Assembly (NCBI RefSeq): GCF_001699815.1
Contig: NZ_MCGB01000057.1
Location: 434,001 to 498,000, forward strand
Length of the DNA: 64,000 nt
Reading direction: 5' to 3'
Source of the DNA: Ralstonia pickettii
GTDB taxonomy: Bacteria > Pseudomonadota > Gammaproteobacteria > Burkholderiales > Burkholderiaceae
The translations under genes and the position numbers were made by a program. Shown here piece by piece: positions 9,466 to 20,701 of the stretch (its first letter is position 1; each line of letters begins with the position of its first letter). The notes below the pieces were generated by a model. The model worked only from the letters and a program-made list of their open reading frames with translations. It searched no databases and was not told the origin of the DNA.

Positions 9466-10344
9466 CTACACCACGCCGTGATCCTTGAACCAGGCGAGGC
9501 ACTTCTTCCAGCCATCTTCCGCATCCGCCTTCACATAGCTCGGGCGGTAGTCAGCGTGAAATGCGTGGCCGGAATTCGGGTACACGATGATGCGCGATGC
9601 ATGCGCCTTGGGGTTCCTGGATTTTTCCAGCGCGACCTTCATCGTGTCGCGCACGTCTTCCGTGATCACGGTGTCCTTCGCGCCGTAGAGACCCAGCACG
9701 GGCGCTTTCAGTTCGTCCACCTTGTCGACGGGCGAAACCGGTTGCAGCGGATTCGGATTGCCCTTCAGCGGCCCGTACCACGCTACTGCAGCCTTGATGC
9801 CGGGGTTGCGCTCCGCAGCCAGCCAGACTTGGCGCCCGCCCCAGCAGAAGCCGGTCATGCCAATACGCGCCGCGTCGCCGCCGTTCTCGGTGGCCCATGC
9901 GATCGTGGCGTCGATATCGCCCGCCACCTGGGAATCCGGCACCTTTGAAACCACGTTGGCAACGGTTTCCTGCACCGTCCCATAAGCACGCGGATCGCCC
10001 TGGCGCACAAACAGTTCAGGCGCGATCGCCAGATAACCGAGCTTGGCAAAGCGCCGGCAGATATCGGCAATGTATTCGTGTACGCCAAAGATCTCGCTGA
10101 TGACGATCACCACTGGCAGCTTCGTCTTGCCTTCTGGCTGGGCCCGATAGGCCGGCATCTTGAAATCGCCCACCGGCACGGTCACCTCTCCGGCCGTCAG
10201 CCCATTGAAATCGGTATGGACGGTCTGCGCCGACACTGGCAGCACCGCCGCCGCAAAGGCTGAGCCCAGCGCCGTCTTCATGAAACCGCGACGATCAAAG
10301 CTGCGGCCGGGTACCAGACTCTCCACTTCTGCATCAAGCTGCAT
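9466..10344 (-). CDS. dienelactone hydrolase-family protein with a Tat-type signal
   Basis: An alpha/beta-hydrolase of the dienelactone hydrolase family. The triad is visible as Cys167 (GFCWGG), Asp224 (GAKD) and His260 (NSGHAF). The N-terminus FDRRGFMKTALGSAFAAAV resembles a twin-arginine signal (Arg18-Arg19), with a plausible cleavage site after VSA near residue 39, so export to the periplasm is likely. The start has GAGGAG about 8 nt upstream, supporting inclusion of the signal. Classical ClcD-type enzymes are cytoplasmic and open dienelactones, so a secreted version probably acts on another ester or lactone. Substrate is unknown; it is not next to the pca genes. Confidence 0.88.
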   Translation of the reverse strand: MQLDAEVESLVPGRSFDRRGFMKTALGSAFAAAVLPVSAQTVHTDFNGLTAGEVTVPVGDFKMPAYRAQPEGKTKLPVVIVISEIFGVHEYIADICRRFAKLGYLAIAPELFVRQGDPRAYGTVQETVANVVSKVPDSQVAGDIDATIAWATENGGDAARIGMTGFCWGGRQVWLAAERNPGIKAAVAWYGPLKGNPNPLQPVSPVDKVDELKAPVLGLYGAKDTVITEDVRDTMKVALEKSRNPKAHASRIIVYPNSGHAFHADYRPSYVKADAEDGWKKCLAWFKDHGVV

Positions 10345-10415
10345 CGCACTCTCCTCGCGCCCACGGGCGGTTACGGTGAACGAAGCGGCTAGTCTACCGA
10401 AGCAAATGCATTGTT

Positions 10416-10439
10416 GCCGAGCCAGACATCCGGCTCGGC
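10416..10439 (-). terminator. hairpin downstream of the NADH dehydrogenase gene
   Basis: A perfect 8-bp stem GCCGAGCC / GGCTCGGC with an 8-nt loop follows the dehydrogenase stop codon on the minus strand. No U-tract follows, so it may be a weak or Rho-assisted terminator or an mRNA end stabiliser. Confidence 0.5.
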
Positions 10440-10452
10440 CACGAGGACGGGC

Positions 10453-11787
10453 CTAGTGCAGCTTGACGCGCGGATTCGTCTTGCTGCGCAGCCAGTGCAT
10501 GACCGTATCGACCGACATGCGCACCCAGCCGTGCAGCGCCAGCACGTGCATGCGATACAGCGACGTGTACATCAGCCGCGCCATCAAGCCTTCGATGAAC
10601 ATCGAACCGCCGATCAGCCCGCCCATCAGGCTTCCGACCGCGCTGAAATGGCCGAGCGACACCAGCGAGCCGAGATCCTTGAACGCGAAGGGTTGGACTG
10701 GCCTGCCGTCCATGCGCTTGCGCAGCGCATCGAACAGATACGTGGCTTGCTGATGCGCAGCCTGGGCACGCGGCGGCACGCTGGACGACGCCTCGGGCCA
10801 GGGGCAGCTTGCGCAATCGCCAAACGCGTAGATCGAATCATCGCCTTCTACTTGCAGCGTGCGCGAAACGATCACCTGCCCCAGCTTGTTCACCGGCAGC
10901 CCCAGTTCGCCCAGCACCGACGGTGCACGGATGCCTGCAGCCCACACGGTCAGATCCGCCGGAATGAACTTGCCGCTGGCCGTGTTGACGGCGCTGGCGG
11001 TGACTTCGGTCACGCGTTCGCTGGTGATGACGTCCACGTCGAGCTTGCGCAGCAGCTCCGTGGTCGCAGCCGAAATGCGCTCCTTGAGCACCGGCAAAAT
11101 ACGCGGACCGCCTTCGATCAGATGGATGCGGATGTCGTGGCGCGGGTCCAGCTTGTGCAGCCCATAAGCCGCCAACACGTGGGCGGTGTTGCGCAGCTCA
11201 GCCGACAGTTCGACGCCCGTGGCACCCGCCCCGACGATGGCGATATCCACCTGCGGACGTGCATCGCCCACACCGTTCTGCGCGCGCATGCACGCTGCGA
11301 TGAGCCTGCGGCGAAAGCGCTCGGCCTGCCATGCGGTGTCGAGGGCGATGGCGTGCTCGGCCGTGCCAGGCACGCCGAAGAAATGCGTCACGCTGCCGAT
11401 TGACAGCACCAGCGTGTCGTACGAAATGGCGCGCTCGGGAAGCACCTCGGTGCCGTCCGCGTCAACGCATCCGGACACCATGATGGATTTGGCGACGCGA
11501 TCGAGGCCCTTCAGCTCGCCCTGCTGGAATTCGAAGCCATGCCAGCGCGCCTGCGCAGCGTATTCGAGCTGATGCGTGTTCGGATCCATGCTGCCGGCAG
11601 CAACTTCATGCAGCAGCGGTTTCCAGATGTGTGTGGGGTTGCGGTCGACCAGAATGATCTGCGCCGCGCCGCGCTTGCCGAGCTTGTCGCCGAGCCGTGT
11701 TGCAAGCTCCAACCCGCCGGCGCCCCCGCCGACCACCACAATGCGAGGCCCGTTCGTACCGCCTGCGCCACCCGTCTGCCCTGCCAT
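10453..11787 (-). CDS. ndh: type II NADH:quinone oxidoreductase-like FAD protein
   Basis: A 444-residue pyridine nucleotide-disulfide oxidoreductase of the NDH-2 group, which passes electrons from NADH to quinone at the cytoplasmic face of the membrane without proton pumping. It has the N-terminal FAD motif VVVGGGAGGLELA, a central NAD-binding motif IVGAGATGVELSAEL and the FAD-closing segment YAFGDCA. The C-terminal part (LMGGLIGGSMFIEGLMARLMY) is amphipathic/hydrophobic as expected for membrane attachment. Start at MAGQTGG, with AGGAGAG upstream; the longer frame is not supported. It lies 207 bp downstream of polA on the same strand. Other NAD(P)H-quinone reductases of this fold are possible. 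Confidence 0.85.
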   Translation of the reverse strand: MAGQTGGAGGTNGPRIVVVGGGAGGLELATRLGDKLGKRGAAQIILVDRNPTHIWKPLLHEVAAGSMDPNTHQLEYAAQARWHGFEFQQGELKGLDRVAKSIMVSGCVDADGTEVLPERAISYDTLVLSIGSVTHFFGVPGTAEHAIALDTAWQAERFRRRLIAACMRAQNGVGDARPQVDIAIVGAGATGVELSAELRNTAHVLAAYGLHKLDPRHDIRIHLIEGGPRILPVLKERISAATTELLRKLDVDVITSERVTEVTASAVNTASGKFIPADLTVWAAGIRAPSVLGELGLPVNKLGQVIVSRTLQVEGDDSIYAFGDCASCPWPEASSSVPPRAQAAHQQATYLFDALRKRMDGRPVQPFAFKDLGSLVSLGHFSAVGSLMGGLIGGSMFIEGLMARLMYTSLYRMHVLALHGWVRMSVDTVMHWLRSKTNPRVKLH

Positions 11788-11994
11788 GTGCCTCTCCTGG
11801 AGCCGTTGAATCTTTTCGATCACTCGATCTGTCAGGTGCAGTCTGCTGCAACGCAAAATCCGCCGCAACCCCAGGCGCATGGATACGGCGAATCATGGCA
11901 ACCGCATGCCAAGGCCATCCGCAGGCTGCCTCGGCAGGCAAACTCGCGCCACGCGTTGTTTCACGGTGTGGCGCTGGCGGGGCAAGCGATTGCG

Positions 11995-14808
<2,814 letters not shown>

Positions 14809-14812
14809 TCCC

Positions 14813-15766
14813 ATGGACTCTAAAGTGACTGGAACGCCAAAAGGCGTTTCCGATAATGGCGCTTCCGCTGAAGGCGGCGTGGCAAAGCAGGCTGCCGGTG
14901 CTTCCGCGTTGGAGGTTTCGGCGACGGAACTGACCGGGGTGAGCCCCTCGCGCCAAGCCACCACGGCCGACATGGATGTCAACGTGACGGTGGGCGTCGA
15001 ACACGAGCCCAAAGCGGACCTGGCACATGGCCGTACCGATCGCAAGATGATCCCCAGCCTGCGGGCACTCGCCGACGAAGAACGCGCCACCGCAAAGAAA
15101 GCGCGCGCCTCCTGGCAGATGTTCACGATTATGGCAGAGTTCATCGAGGCGACCGAGTACCTCTCGGAGATCCGTCCGGCCGTCTCGATCTACGGCAGCG
15201 CGCGTCTGCGCGAGGATTCGCCGTACTACGAACGCACCATCGAAATCGCTCGGCTGTTCTCGGATGCGGGCTTCGCCGTCATCTCCGGTGGGGGCCCCGG
15301 CATCATGGAAGCGGCCAACAAAGGCGCGCACGCGGGTAAGTCGGCCAGCGTCGGTCTGAACATCGAACTGCCGCACGAACAGCAAGGCAATCGATACCAG
15401 GACATTTCGATGCGCTTCCGCCATTTCTTCACCCGCAAGGTCACGTTCGTGAAGAATTCGGACGCGTTCATCGTCATGCCCGGTGGTTTCGGCACGCTGG
15501 ATGAACTGGCTGAAGTGCTCACGCTCGTCCAGACGGGCAAATCGCGCAGCGTGCCGGTGGTCATGTTCGGCAGCCACTTCTGGAAGGGCCTGCTGGACTG
15601 GTTCCGCTTTACGCTGCTGCCGATGGGTCTGATCGCCGAGCACGACCTCGACATCATGCGCATCGTCGACGAACCCAAGGATGCGCTGGATGCCGTCTAC
15701 GAGTTCTACGAAAAGCGCGAAGGCACCTCGCCGATTCCGCCCAAGGAAGAGATGTTCTATCTGTAA
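14813..15766 (+). CDS. LOG-family (TIGR00730) nucleotide-binding Rossmann protein
   Basis: Belongs to the lysine-decarboxylase-like/LOG family, whose characterised members hydrolyse nucleoside 5'-monophosphates, including cytokinin ribotides. The signature PGGFGTLDE and the SGGGPGIMEAANKGA loop are intact within about residues 115-290. The first ~80 residues are low-complexity and poorly conserved in appearance, so the true start may be Met54 (14972) or Met78 (15044); none of the three has a good ribosome binding site. As annotated, the ATG shares its CATG with an ATG of the divergent polA. Physiological substrate is not deducible. Confidence 0.85.
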   Translation: MDSKVTGTPKGVSDNGASAEGGVAKQAAGASALEVSATELTGVSPSRQATTADMDVNVTVGVEHEPKADLAHGRTDRKMIPSLRALADEERATAKKARASWQMFTIMAEFIEATEYLSEIRPAVSIYGSARLREDSPYYERTIEIARLFSDAGFAVISGGGPGIMEAANKGAHAGKSASVGLNIELPHEQQGNRYQDISMRFRHFFTRKVTFVKNSDAFIVMPGGFGTLDELAEVLTLVQTGKSRSVPVVMFGSHFWKGLLDWFRFTLLPMGLIAEHDLDIMRIVDEPKDALDAVYEFYEKREGTSPIPPKEEMFYL

Positions 15767-15860
15767 CCTCGGGTGTGACATTCGGCGCCACATGAACGGA
15801 CGATGGCGAGAGGCCGGACTGCTAGAATGTAGGGTCCCAGATCACCTGCCGGAGTCCATG

Positions 15861-16289
15861 ATGGATTCGCTGCTTCACCCGTCCGCCCCCGTCCACTCCG
15901 GCTTTGCCAATGCCGCGCGCCTGATGCGGCACGCTGGGCTGCTGGCAGGCGCCGTTTTCTGCCTCGCCCTGCCCGCGCACGCCGAGGTGACTTCCGACAG
16001 CGCCGGTCTGGACCTGCCCGACGTCAAGGCCATCAACAATCAGCCGATCTCCAAGCCGACCCGCGGCGCGATTCACAACGAGCGCATCAAGCCGAGCTTC
16101 GATTACCGCGACAACGACGGTACGCAGGTCGAGGAATACCGCTTCCAGAAGGGCCAGGCGCCGGACATCCATGTCAAGTCGGGCATGGGCACGTCGTACA
16201 ACCTGAGCAAGCCCGAAGACAGCTCGCCGCGCATTCGTGAGCGCGGTGATATCGATCGGGTGCCCTCGGTCAACGTCCTGAAGTTCTAA
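15861..16289 (+). CDS. small secreted DUF2782-like protein between polA and thrB
   Basis: A 142-residue exported protein of unknown function. The signal peptide has a hydrophobic stretch LLAGAVFCLALPAHA and a cleavage site AHA-E near residue 41. The mature part is polar (NNQPISKPTRGAIHNERIKP, VEEYRFQKGQ) and ends VNVLKF. The size, the IRERGDIDRVPSVNVLKF-type ending and the location beside thrB and polA match the DUF2782 family, which I recall at the same place in Pseudomonas. ATGATG gives two starts; GGAG is 6 nt from the second, which I use. It runs in the same direction as thrB, 84 bp upstream of it. Confidence 0.7.
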   Translation: MDSLLHPSAPVHSGFANAARLMRHAGLLAGAVFCLALPAHAEVTSDSAGLDLPDVKAINNQPISKPTRGAIHNERIKPSFDYRDNDGTQVEEYRFQKGQAPDIHVKSGMGTSYNLSKPEDSSPRIRERGDIDRVPSVNVLKF

Positions 16290-16373
16290 GCCTGCGCCGC
16301 AGCTGCGGCACTGCGAGCCGGCTCCGCTGCCGGCCGGTTGCCTTTCCCTCGACCCGTTTCCCATTCCTGAAGC

Positions 16374-17378
16374 ATGGCTGTTTTCACCCCGGTCTCCGAC
16401 GCCGAGATCGCTCTCTGGCTGGATCAATACGATGTGGGCGCCGTGCGCGCATTTCGCGGCATCCCCTCCGGGATCGAAAACTCCAATTTCTTCCTGACCA
16501 CGGAAAAGGATGGGCAGACGCACGAGTACGTCGTCACCCTGTTTGAACGGCTGACGTTCGAGCAGCTGCCGTTCTACCTGTATCTGATGCAGCATCTGGC
16601 GCAGCACGACATCAGCGTGCCGGCGCCGATTCCGGGGCGCGACGGCGAGATCCTGCGCACGCTCAACGGCAAGCCGGCGACCATCGTGACGCGTCTGGCG
16701 GGCCGCTCGAACCTGGCGCCCACGGTGTCGGAATGCGGCATCGTCGGCGACATGCTCGCTCGCATGCATCTGGCCGGGCGCGACTATCCACGCCATCAGC
16801 CGAACCTGCGCAGCCTGCCGTGGTGGAACGAAGTCGTGCCCGACGTCGTACCGTTCGTGCACGGCGACACGCGCGCGCTGCTCGAAAACGAACTCGCGCA
16901 CCAGCAACGTTTCTTTGCCAGCGCCGACTACGCTGCGCTGCCCGAAGGCCCGTGCCATTGCGACCTCTTCCGCGACAACGTGCTGTTCGAGCCGGCCGCT
17001 GACGGCCAGCCGGAACGCCTTGGCGGCTTCTTCGACTTTTACTTTGCCGGTGTCGACAAGTGGCTCTTCGACGTGGCCGTCACCGTCAACGACTGGTGCA
17101 TTGACCTGGCCACCGGCGTGCTGGACACCGAGCGGACACGTGCAATGCTCCATGCGTATCACGCTGTGCGCCCGTTCACCGATGCCGAAACGCGGCACTG
17201 GCAAGATATGCTGCGCGCTGCTGCGTACCGCTTCTGGGTCTCGCGCCTGTGGGATTTCTATCTGCCGCGCGATGCCGAACTGCTCAAGCCGCATGACCCC
17301 ACCCACTTCGAGCGCGTGCTGCGCGAACGGGTTGGCGCGGGCGCCCTGACTCTGGATCTTCCCCAACCATGCAACTGA
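16374..17378 (+). CDS. thrB: homoserine kinase (ThrB type II, aminoglycoside-phosphotransferase fold)
   Basis: Phosphorylates L-homoserine with ATP in threonine biosynthesis. This is the 334-residue APH-fold form used by beta- and many gammaproteobacteria, not the GHMP-kinase form of E. coli. Visible features are [14 protein letters not shown] (N-lobe nucleotide loop), the catalytic loop HCDLFRDN near residue 199, and the metal-binding FFDFYFAG. The 3' end overlaps the following membrane-protein gene by 10 bp, implying coupled translation. Confidence 0.93.
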   Translation: MAVFTPVSDAEIALWLDQYDVGAVRAFRGIPSGIENSNFFLTTEKDGQTHEYVVTLFERLTFEQLPFYLYLMQHLAQHDISVPAPIPGRDGEILRTLNGKPATIVTRLAGRSNLAPTVSECGIVGDMLARMHLAGRDYPRHQPNLRSLPWWNEVVPDVVPFVHGDTRALLENELAHQQRFFASADYAALPEGPCHCDLFRDNVLFEPAADGQPERLGGFFDFYFAGVDKWLFDVAVTVNDWCIDLATGVLDTERTRAMLHAYHAVRPFTDAETRHWQDMLRAAAYRFWVSRLWDFYLPRDAELLKPHDPTHFERVLRERVGAGALTLDLPQPCN

Positions 17379-18166
17379 TTGAAGTACCGGCCAAGCAAGG
17401 CTACGTCTGGCTGCGCCAGGGTGCGTGGCTGTTTCGCAAGAACCCGATCGGGTTCTTACTGCTGCTGTTCATCTACCTGTTCGCGGTCAACCTTCTGATG
17501 CTGCTGGTGCCGCCGATTGGGGTTTTTGCCATCCTGCTGGTGAATCCGGCTATCTTCGTGGGCTTCATGTCGGCCTGCCGCGATACGGTCGCGGGCAAGC
17601 GCGTGGGGCCTGCGTCGCTCATCGCCGGCTTTCGTGCATACGGGAAGGATGCGATGCGCAGCCTGCTCAAGCTCGGCGGCATCTACGGCGTGCTGGTGCT
17701 GGTGGTCAGCGGCGTGCTGATGACCATGGTGGATGTCGACACGCTGATGACCGTGGTCAGCGACAAACCGCTCACCGCTGACGCCATCCGCGAGTTCTAC
17801 CTCGCCATGGTGATGGGCTCGGTGCTGTATATCCCGGTGGCGGTGCTGTTCTGGTTTGCGCCGTTACTGGTGGCATGGCACGGCATTCCGGTGGGCAAGG
17901 CGCTGTTCTTCAGCTGGATGGCCGTGTGGCGCAACCGCGCCGCGTTCATCGCGTACGGCGTCCTGGTGGCAATCCTGCTGATCGCGGTGCCGTTGTTCAT
18001 CGATGCGTTGTTCGCGTCGAGCGGTGCCAACAACATCGCCCCCATCATTGCCACGCCGTACCGGATTCTGGTGATGGCCGTGCTGTACTGCTCGTTCTAC
18101 GCCACCTACCGCGGCTGCTTCAACGTGACGCAAGCGGCCGGCCAGACGGCTGACAAGGCGGTCTGA
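17369..18166 (+). CDS. BPSS1780-family inner-membrane protein
   Basis: A 265-residue membrane protein with about six hydrophobic segments, including residues 27-50, 52-66, 108-125, 145-170, 190-215 and 225-245. The N-terminus [26 protein letters not shown] is typical of the BPSS1780 family, common in Burkholderia and Ralstonia and of unknown function. It overlaps thrB by 10 bp and converges with uvrD, 24 bp between stops. No catalytic motif is visible. Confidence 0.8.
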   Translation: MQLIEVPAKQGYVWLRQGAWLFRKNPIGFLLLLFIYLFAVNLLMLLVPPIGVFAILLVNPAIFVGFMSACRDTVAGKRVGPASLIAGFRAYGKDAMRSLLKLGGIYGVLVLVVSGVLMTMVDVDTLMTVVSDKPLTADAIREFYLAMVMGSVLYIPVAVLFWFAPLLVAWHGIPVGKALFFSWMAVWRNRAAFIAYGVLVAILLIAVPLFIDALFASSGANNIAPIIATPYRILVMAVLYCSFYATYRGCFNVTQAAGQTADKAV

Positions 18167-18190
18167 CCGGCACGATGGCCCGGTCGACGC

Positions 18191-20551
18191 TCAGTTGATC
18201 GGGTCCAGCTTGGCGATGCCCAGCGCCAGCGTCTTCACCCCGTGGCGGTTGAACTTGATCTGGGCGCGCGCCTCGGCGCCCTCGCCTTCCAGCGTCGTGA
18301 TGACGCCTTCCCCGAACTTGTTATGGAACACCGACTGGCCGACGCGGAAGCCGGTGGCCTCTGCGCGCTTGGCGTCGGCGTAGTTCTTGCCGGTGTCCAT
18401 GCCGCCGGTCGGGCGGCCGGTGTAGGCGTCGTCATCGCCACGCTCTGGGCGCTTGAACCAATCCTTGCCCCATGCGGTATCGCCTTGCACACGACGCGTC
18501 GCCTGGTAGCCCGAGTGCTGCGGCGTCAGCCACTTCAATGTGTCTTCGGGCAGTTCGTCAAAGAAGCGTGAGCGAATGTGGTAGCGGACCTGCCCGTGCA
18601 GCACGCGGCTTTGCGCGAACGATAGATACAACCGCTCACGCGCACGCGTGATCGCCACGTACATCAGGCGGCGCTCTTCCTCCAGGCCGTCCTTCTCCAT
18701 CTGGCTGTTTTCGTGCGGGAACAAGCCCTCTTCCAGCCCGGTGATGAAGACGACGTGGAATTCCAGCCCCTTGGCCGCATGCACGGTCATCATTTGCACG
18801 GCATCCTGGCCGGCCTGGGCCTGGTTGTCGCCAGCCTCCAGCGAGGCATGCGTCAGAAACGCGACGAGCGGCGTCATCTCTGCAGGCGTTTCGTCGGTGA
18901 CGAGTTCAGAAGCGGTATCGATCTCGCCGCCTTCGATGCGCAGCATGGCATCGTGGCGCACGGGCAGCGCGGTCGCAATCGCATCCACGCCGTAGCCTTC
19001 TTCAGCAACGAAAGCTTGGGCGGCTGTCACCAGTTCCTGCAAGTTCTCGATGCGGTCCTGGCCTTCCTTTTCACCCTGGTAATGCGTGATCAGCCCGCTG
19101 GCGTGAATGACGTGCTGAACGATTTCGGGCAGCGTCATCTGGCGCGTGTCGGCACGCATCTGTTCGATCAGACGCACAAACGCCGACAGCTTGGTGCCTG
19201 CTGCCCCCGTGAGGTACGGCACCGCCGCTGCGAGCGAAATGCCATACAGCCGCGCCGCATCCTGCAACTGCTCGAGCGAACGAGCCCCGACGCCACGCGC
19301 CGGGAAATTCACCACGCGACCAAACGCCGCGTCATTGTCGGGATTCTCAAGAAGCTGAAGATACGCCAGCGCGTGCTTGATTTCCGCACGCTCGAAAAAG
19401 CGCAGGCCGCCGTACACCTTGTACGGGATGCCTGCCGAGAACAGCGCGTGTTCGATCACCCGCGACTGCGCGTTGCTGCGATACAGGATGGCGATTTCCG
19501 AGCGCGACATGCCGGTCGCAATACGGTCGCGGATCTCATCGACAATCCAGCCCGCCTCCTGCCCGTCCGTCGCGGCCTGATAGACGCGCACCGGCTCACC
19601 GTGGCCGGCGTCCGTGCGCAGGTTCTTGCCCAGCCGACGCGTGTTGTGCGAGATCAGGTGGTTGGCGGTATCGAGGATATGGCCATGCGAGCGGTAGTTC
19701 TGCTCCAGCTTGATCCGGTGCTCGACGCGGAATTCGCGTTCAAAGTCGACCATGTTGCCGACATTGGCACCACGAAACGCGTAGATGCTCTGGTCATCGT
19801 CGCCCACGGCAAAGATGGCGTTGGGCGTGACGCCGGGCTCGCCCAGGCCGGCCAGAATCTTCAGCCACGCATATTGCAGCTTGTTCGTATCCTGGAACTC
19901 GTCCACCAGGATGTGCTTGAAACGCCGTTGGTAGTGCGCACGGATGGCGTCGTTGTAGCGCAGCAGTTCGTAGCAGCGCAGCAGCAGCTCGGCAAAATCG
20001 ACCACGCCTTCGCGCTGGCATTGCGCGTCGTAAGCGGCGTAGAGATCGGCCATGCGCCGGTCGTACTCGTTGGCGATTTCCAGATCGCCCGCGCGCAGGC
20101 CCTGCTCCTTGGCCCCGTTGATGAAGTACTGGACGTTCTTGGGCGGGAATTTCTCGTCGTCGATATTGAGCGACTTGAGCAGGCGCTTGACGGCGGAGAG
20201 CTGGTCTTGCGTATCCAGAATCTGGAACGTCTGCGGCAGGCCGGCATCGCGGTAATGCGCGCGCAGCAACCGGTTGCACAGACCGTGGAACGTGCCGATC
20301 CACATGGCGCGCGTGTTGATCGGCAGCATGGCCTGCAGGCGGGCCGTCATTTCCTTGGCTGCCTTGTTCGTAAACGTGACGGCCAGCACACCCGACGGCG
20401 ACACCCGCGCGCTTTGGATCAGCCACGCGATGCGGGTGGTCAACACGCGCGTTTTGCCGCTGCCTGCGCCCGCCAGGATCAGCGCCGATTCATCGGGAAG
20501 CGTGATGGCAGCGCGTTGTTCGGGGTTCAGATTGGCGAGCAGGTCGGACAT
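18191..20551 (-). CDS. uvrD: UvrD/PcrA-type superfamily 1 DNA helicase
   Basis: A 786-residue 3'-5' helicase for nucleotide-excision and mismatch repair. Walker A AGAGSGKT is at 27-34; LVDEFQDTNKLQ (motif II), GDDDQSIYAFRGA (motif III), EQNYRS (motif IV), VMTVHAAKGLEF (motif V) and ITRARERLY (motif VI) follow in order. The C-terminus has the Tudor-like tail VGQSVFHNKFGEGVI seen in UvrD/PcrA. The very long frame upstream of this start is antisense to valS and is not coding. No Shine-Dalgarno precedes the ATG at 20551; the spacing to divergent valS is 150 bp. Confidence 0.94.
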   Translation of the reverse strand: MSDLLANLNPEQRAAITLPDESALILAGAGSGKTRVLTTRIAWLIQSARVSPSGVLAVTFTNKAAKEMTARLQAMLPINTRAMWIGTFHGLCNRLLRAHYRDAGLPQTFQILDTQDQLSAVKRLLKSLNIDDEKFPPKNVQYFINGAKEQGLRAGDLEIANEYDRRMADLYAAYDAQCQREGVVDFAELLLRCYELLRYNDAIRAHYQRRFKHILVDEFQDTNKLQYAWLKILAGLGEPGVTPNAIFAVGDDDQSIYAFRGANVGNMVDFEREFRVEHRIKLEQNYRSHGHILDTANHLISHNTRRLGKNLRTDAGHGEPVRVYQAATDGQEAGWIVDEIRDRIATGMSRSEIAILYRSNAQSRVIEHALFSAGIPYKVYGGLRFFERAEIKHALAYLQLLENPDNDAAFGRVVNFPARGVGARSLEQLQDAARLYGISLAAAVPYLTGAAGTKLSAFVRLIEQMRADTRQMTLPEIVQHVIHASGLITHYQGEKEGQDRIENLQELVTAAQAFVAEEGYGVDAIATALPVRHDAMLRIEGGEIDTASELVTDETPAEMTPLVAFLTHASLEAGDNQAQAGQDAVQMMTVHAAKGLEFHVVFITGLEEGLFPHENSQMEKDGLEEERRLMYVAITRARERLYLSFAQSRVLHGQVRYHIRSRFFDELPEDTLKWLTPQHSGYQATRRVQGDTAWGKDWFKRPERGDDDAYTGRPTGGMDTGKNYADAKRAEATGFRVGQSVFHNKFGEGVITTLEGEGAEARAQIKFNRHGVKTLALGIAKLDPIN

Positions 20552-20607
20552 GCGGGAGGAGCCTCGGCAGAATCCTGAAATTATACCGGCCGCATTCGCC
20601 GCTTCGC

Positions 20608-20636
20608 CCGTGCCGGACATCGACACGCCGTATAAT
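20608..20636 (+). promoter_or_regulatory. probable valS promoter
   Basis: A perfect -10 hexamer TATAAT lies at 20631-20636, about 65 bp upstream of the valS ATG, in the uvrD-valS divergent interval. The matching -35 region is poor (GC-rich), so assignment rests on the -10 alone. Confidence 0.4.
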
Positions 20637-20701
20637 TCCAAGCTTTCGCCCGCCATTTTCCTGGGCCAAACGTCTTTTTGCGCCCATTGCGCCCCGTCAG
20701 C

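Noticed and set aside
9317-9502. 62-residue N-terminal extension of the ZIP transporter
   Set aside because: Arg-rich sequence without ZIP similarity that runs through the upstream hydrolase terminator region.
16296-16309. 14-bp palindrome GCCGCAGCTGCGGC before thrB, considered as a terminator or operator
   Set aside because: Too GC-rich and without loop or T-run; such palindromes arise easily in this base composition.
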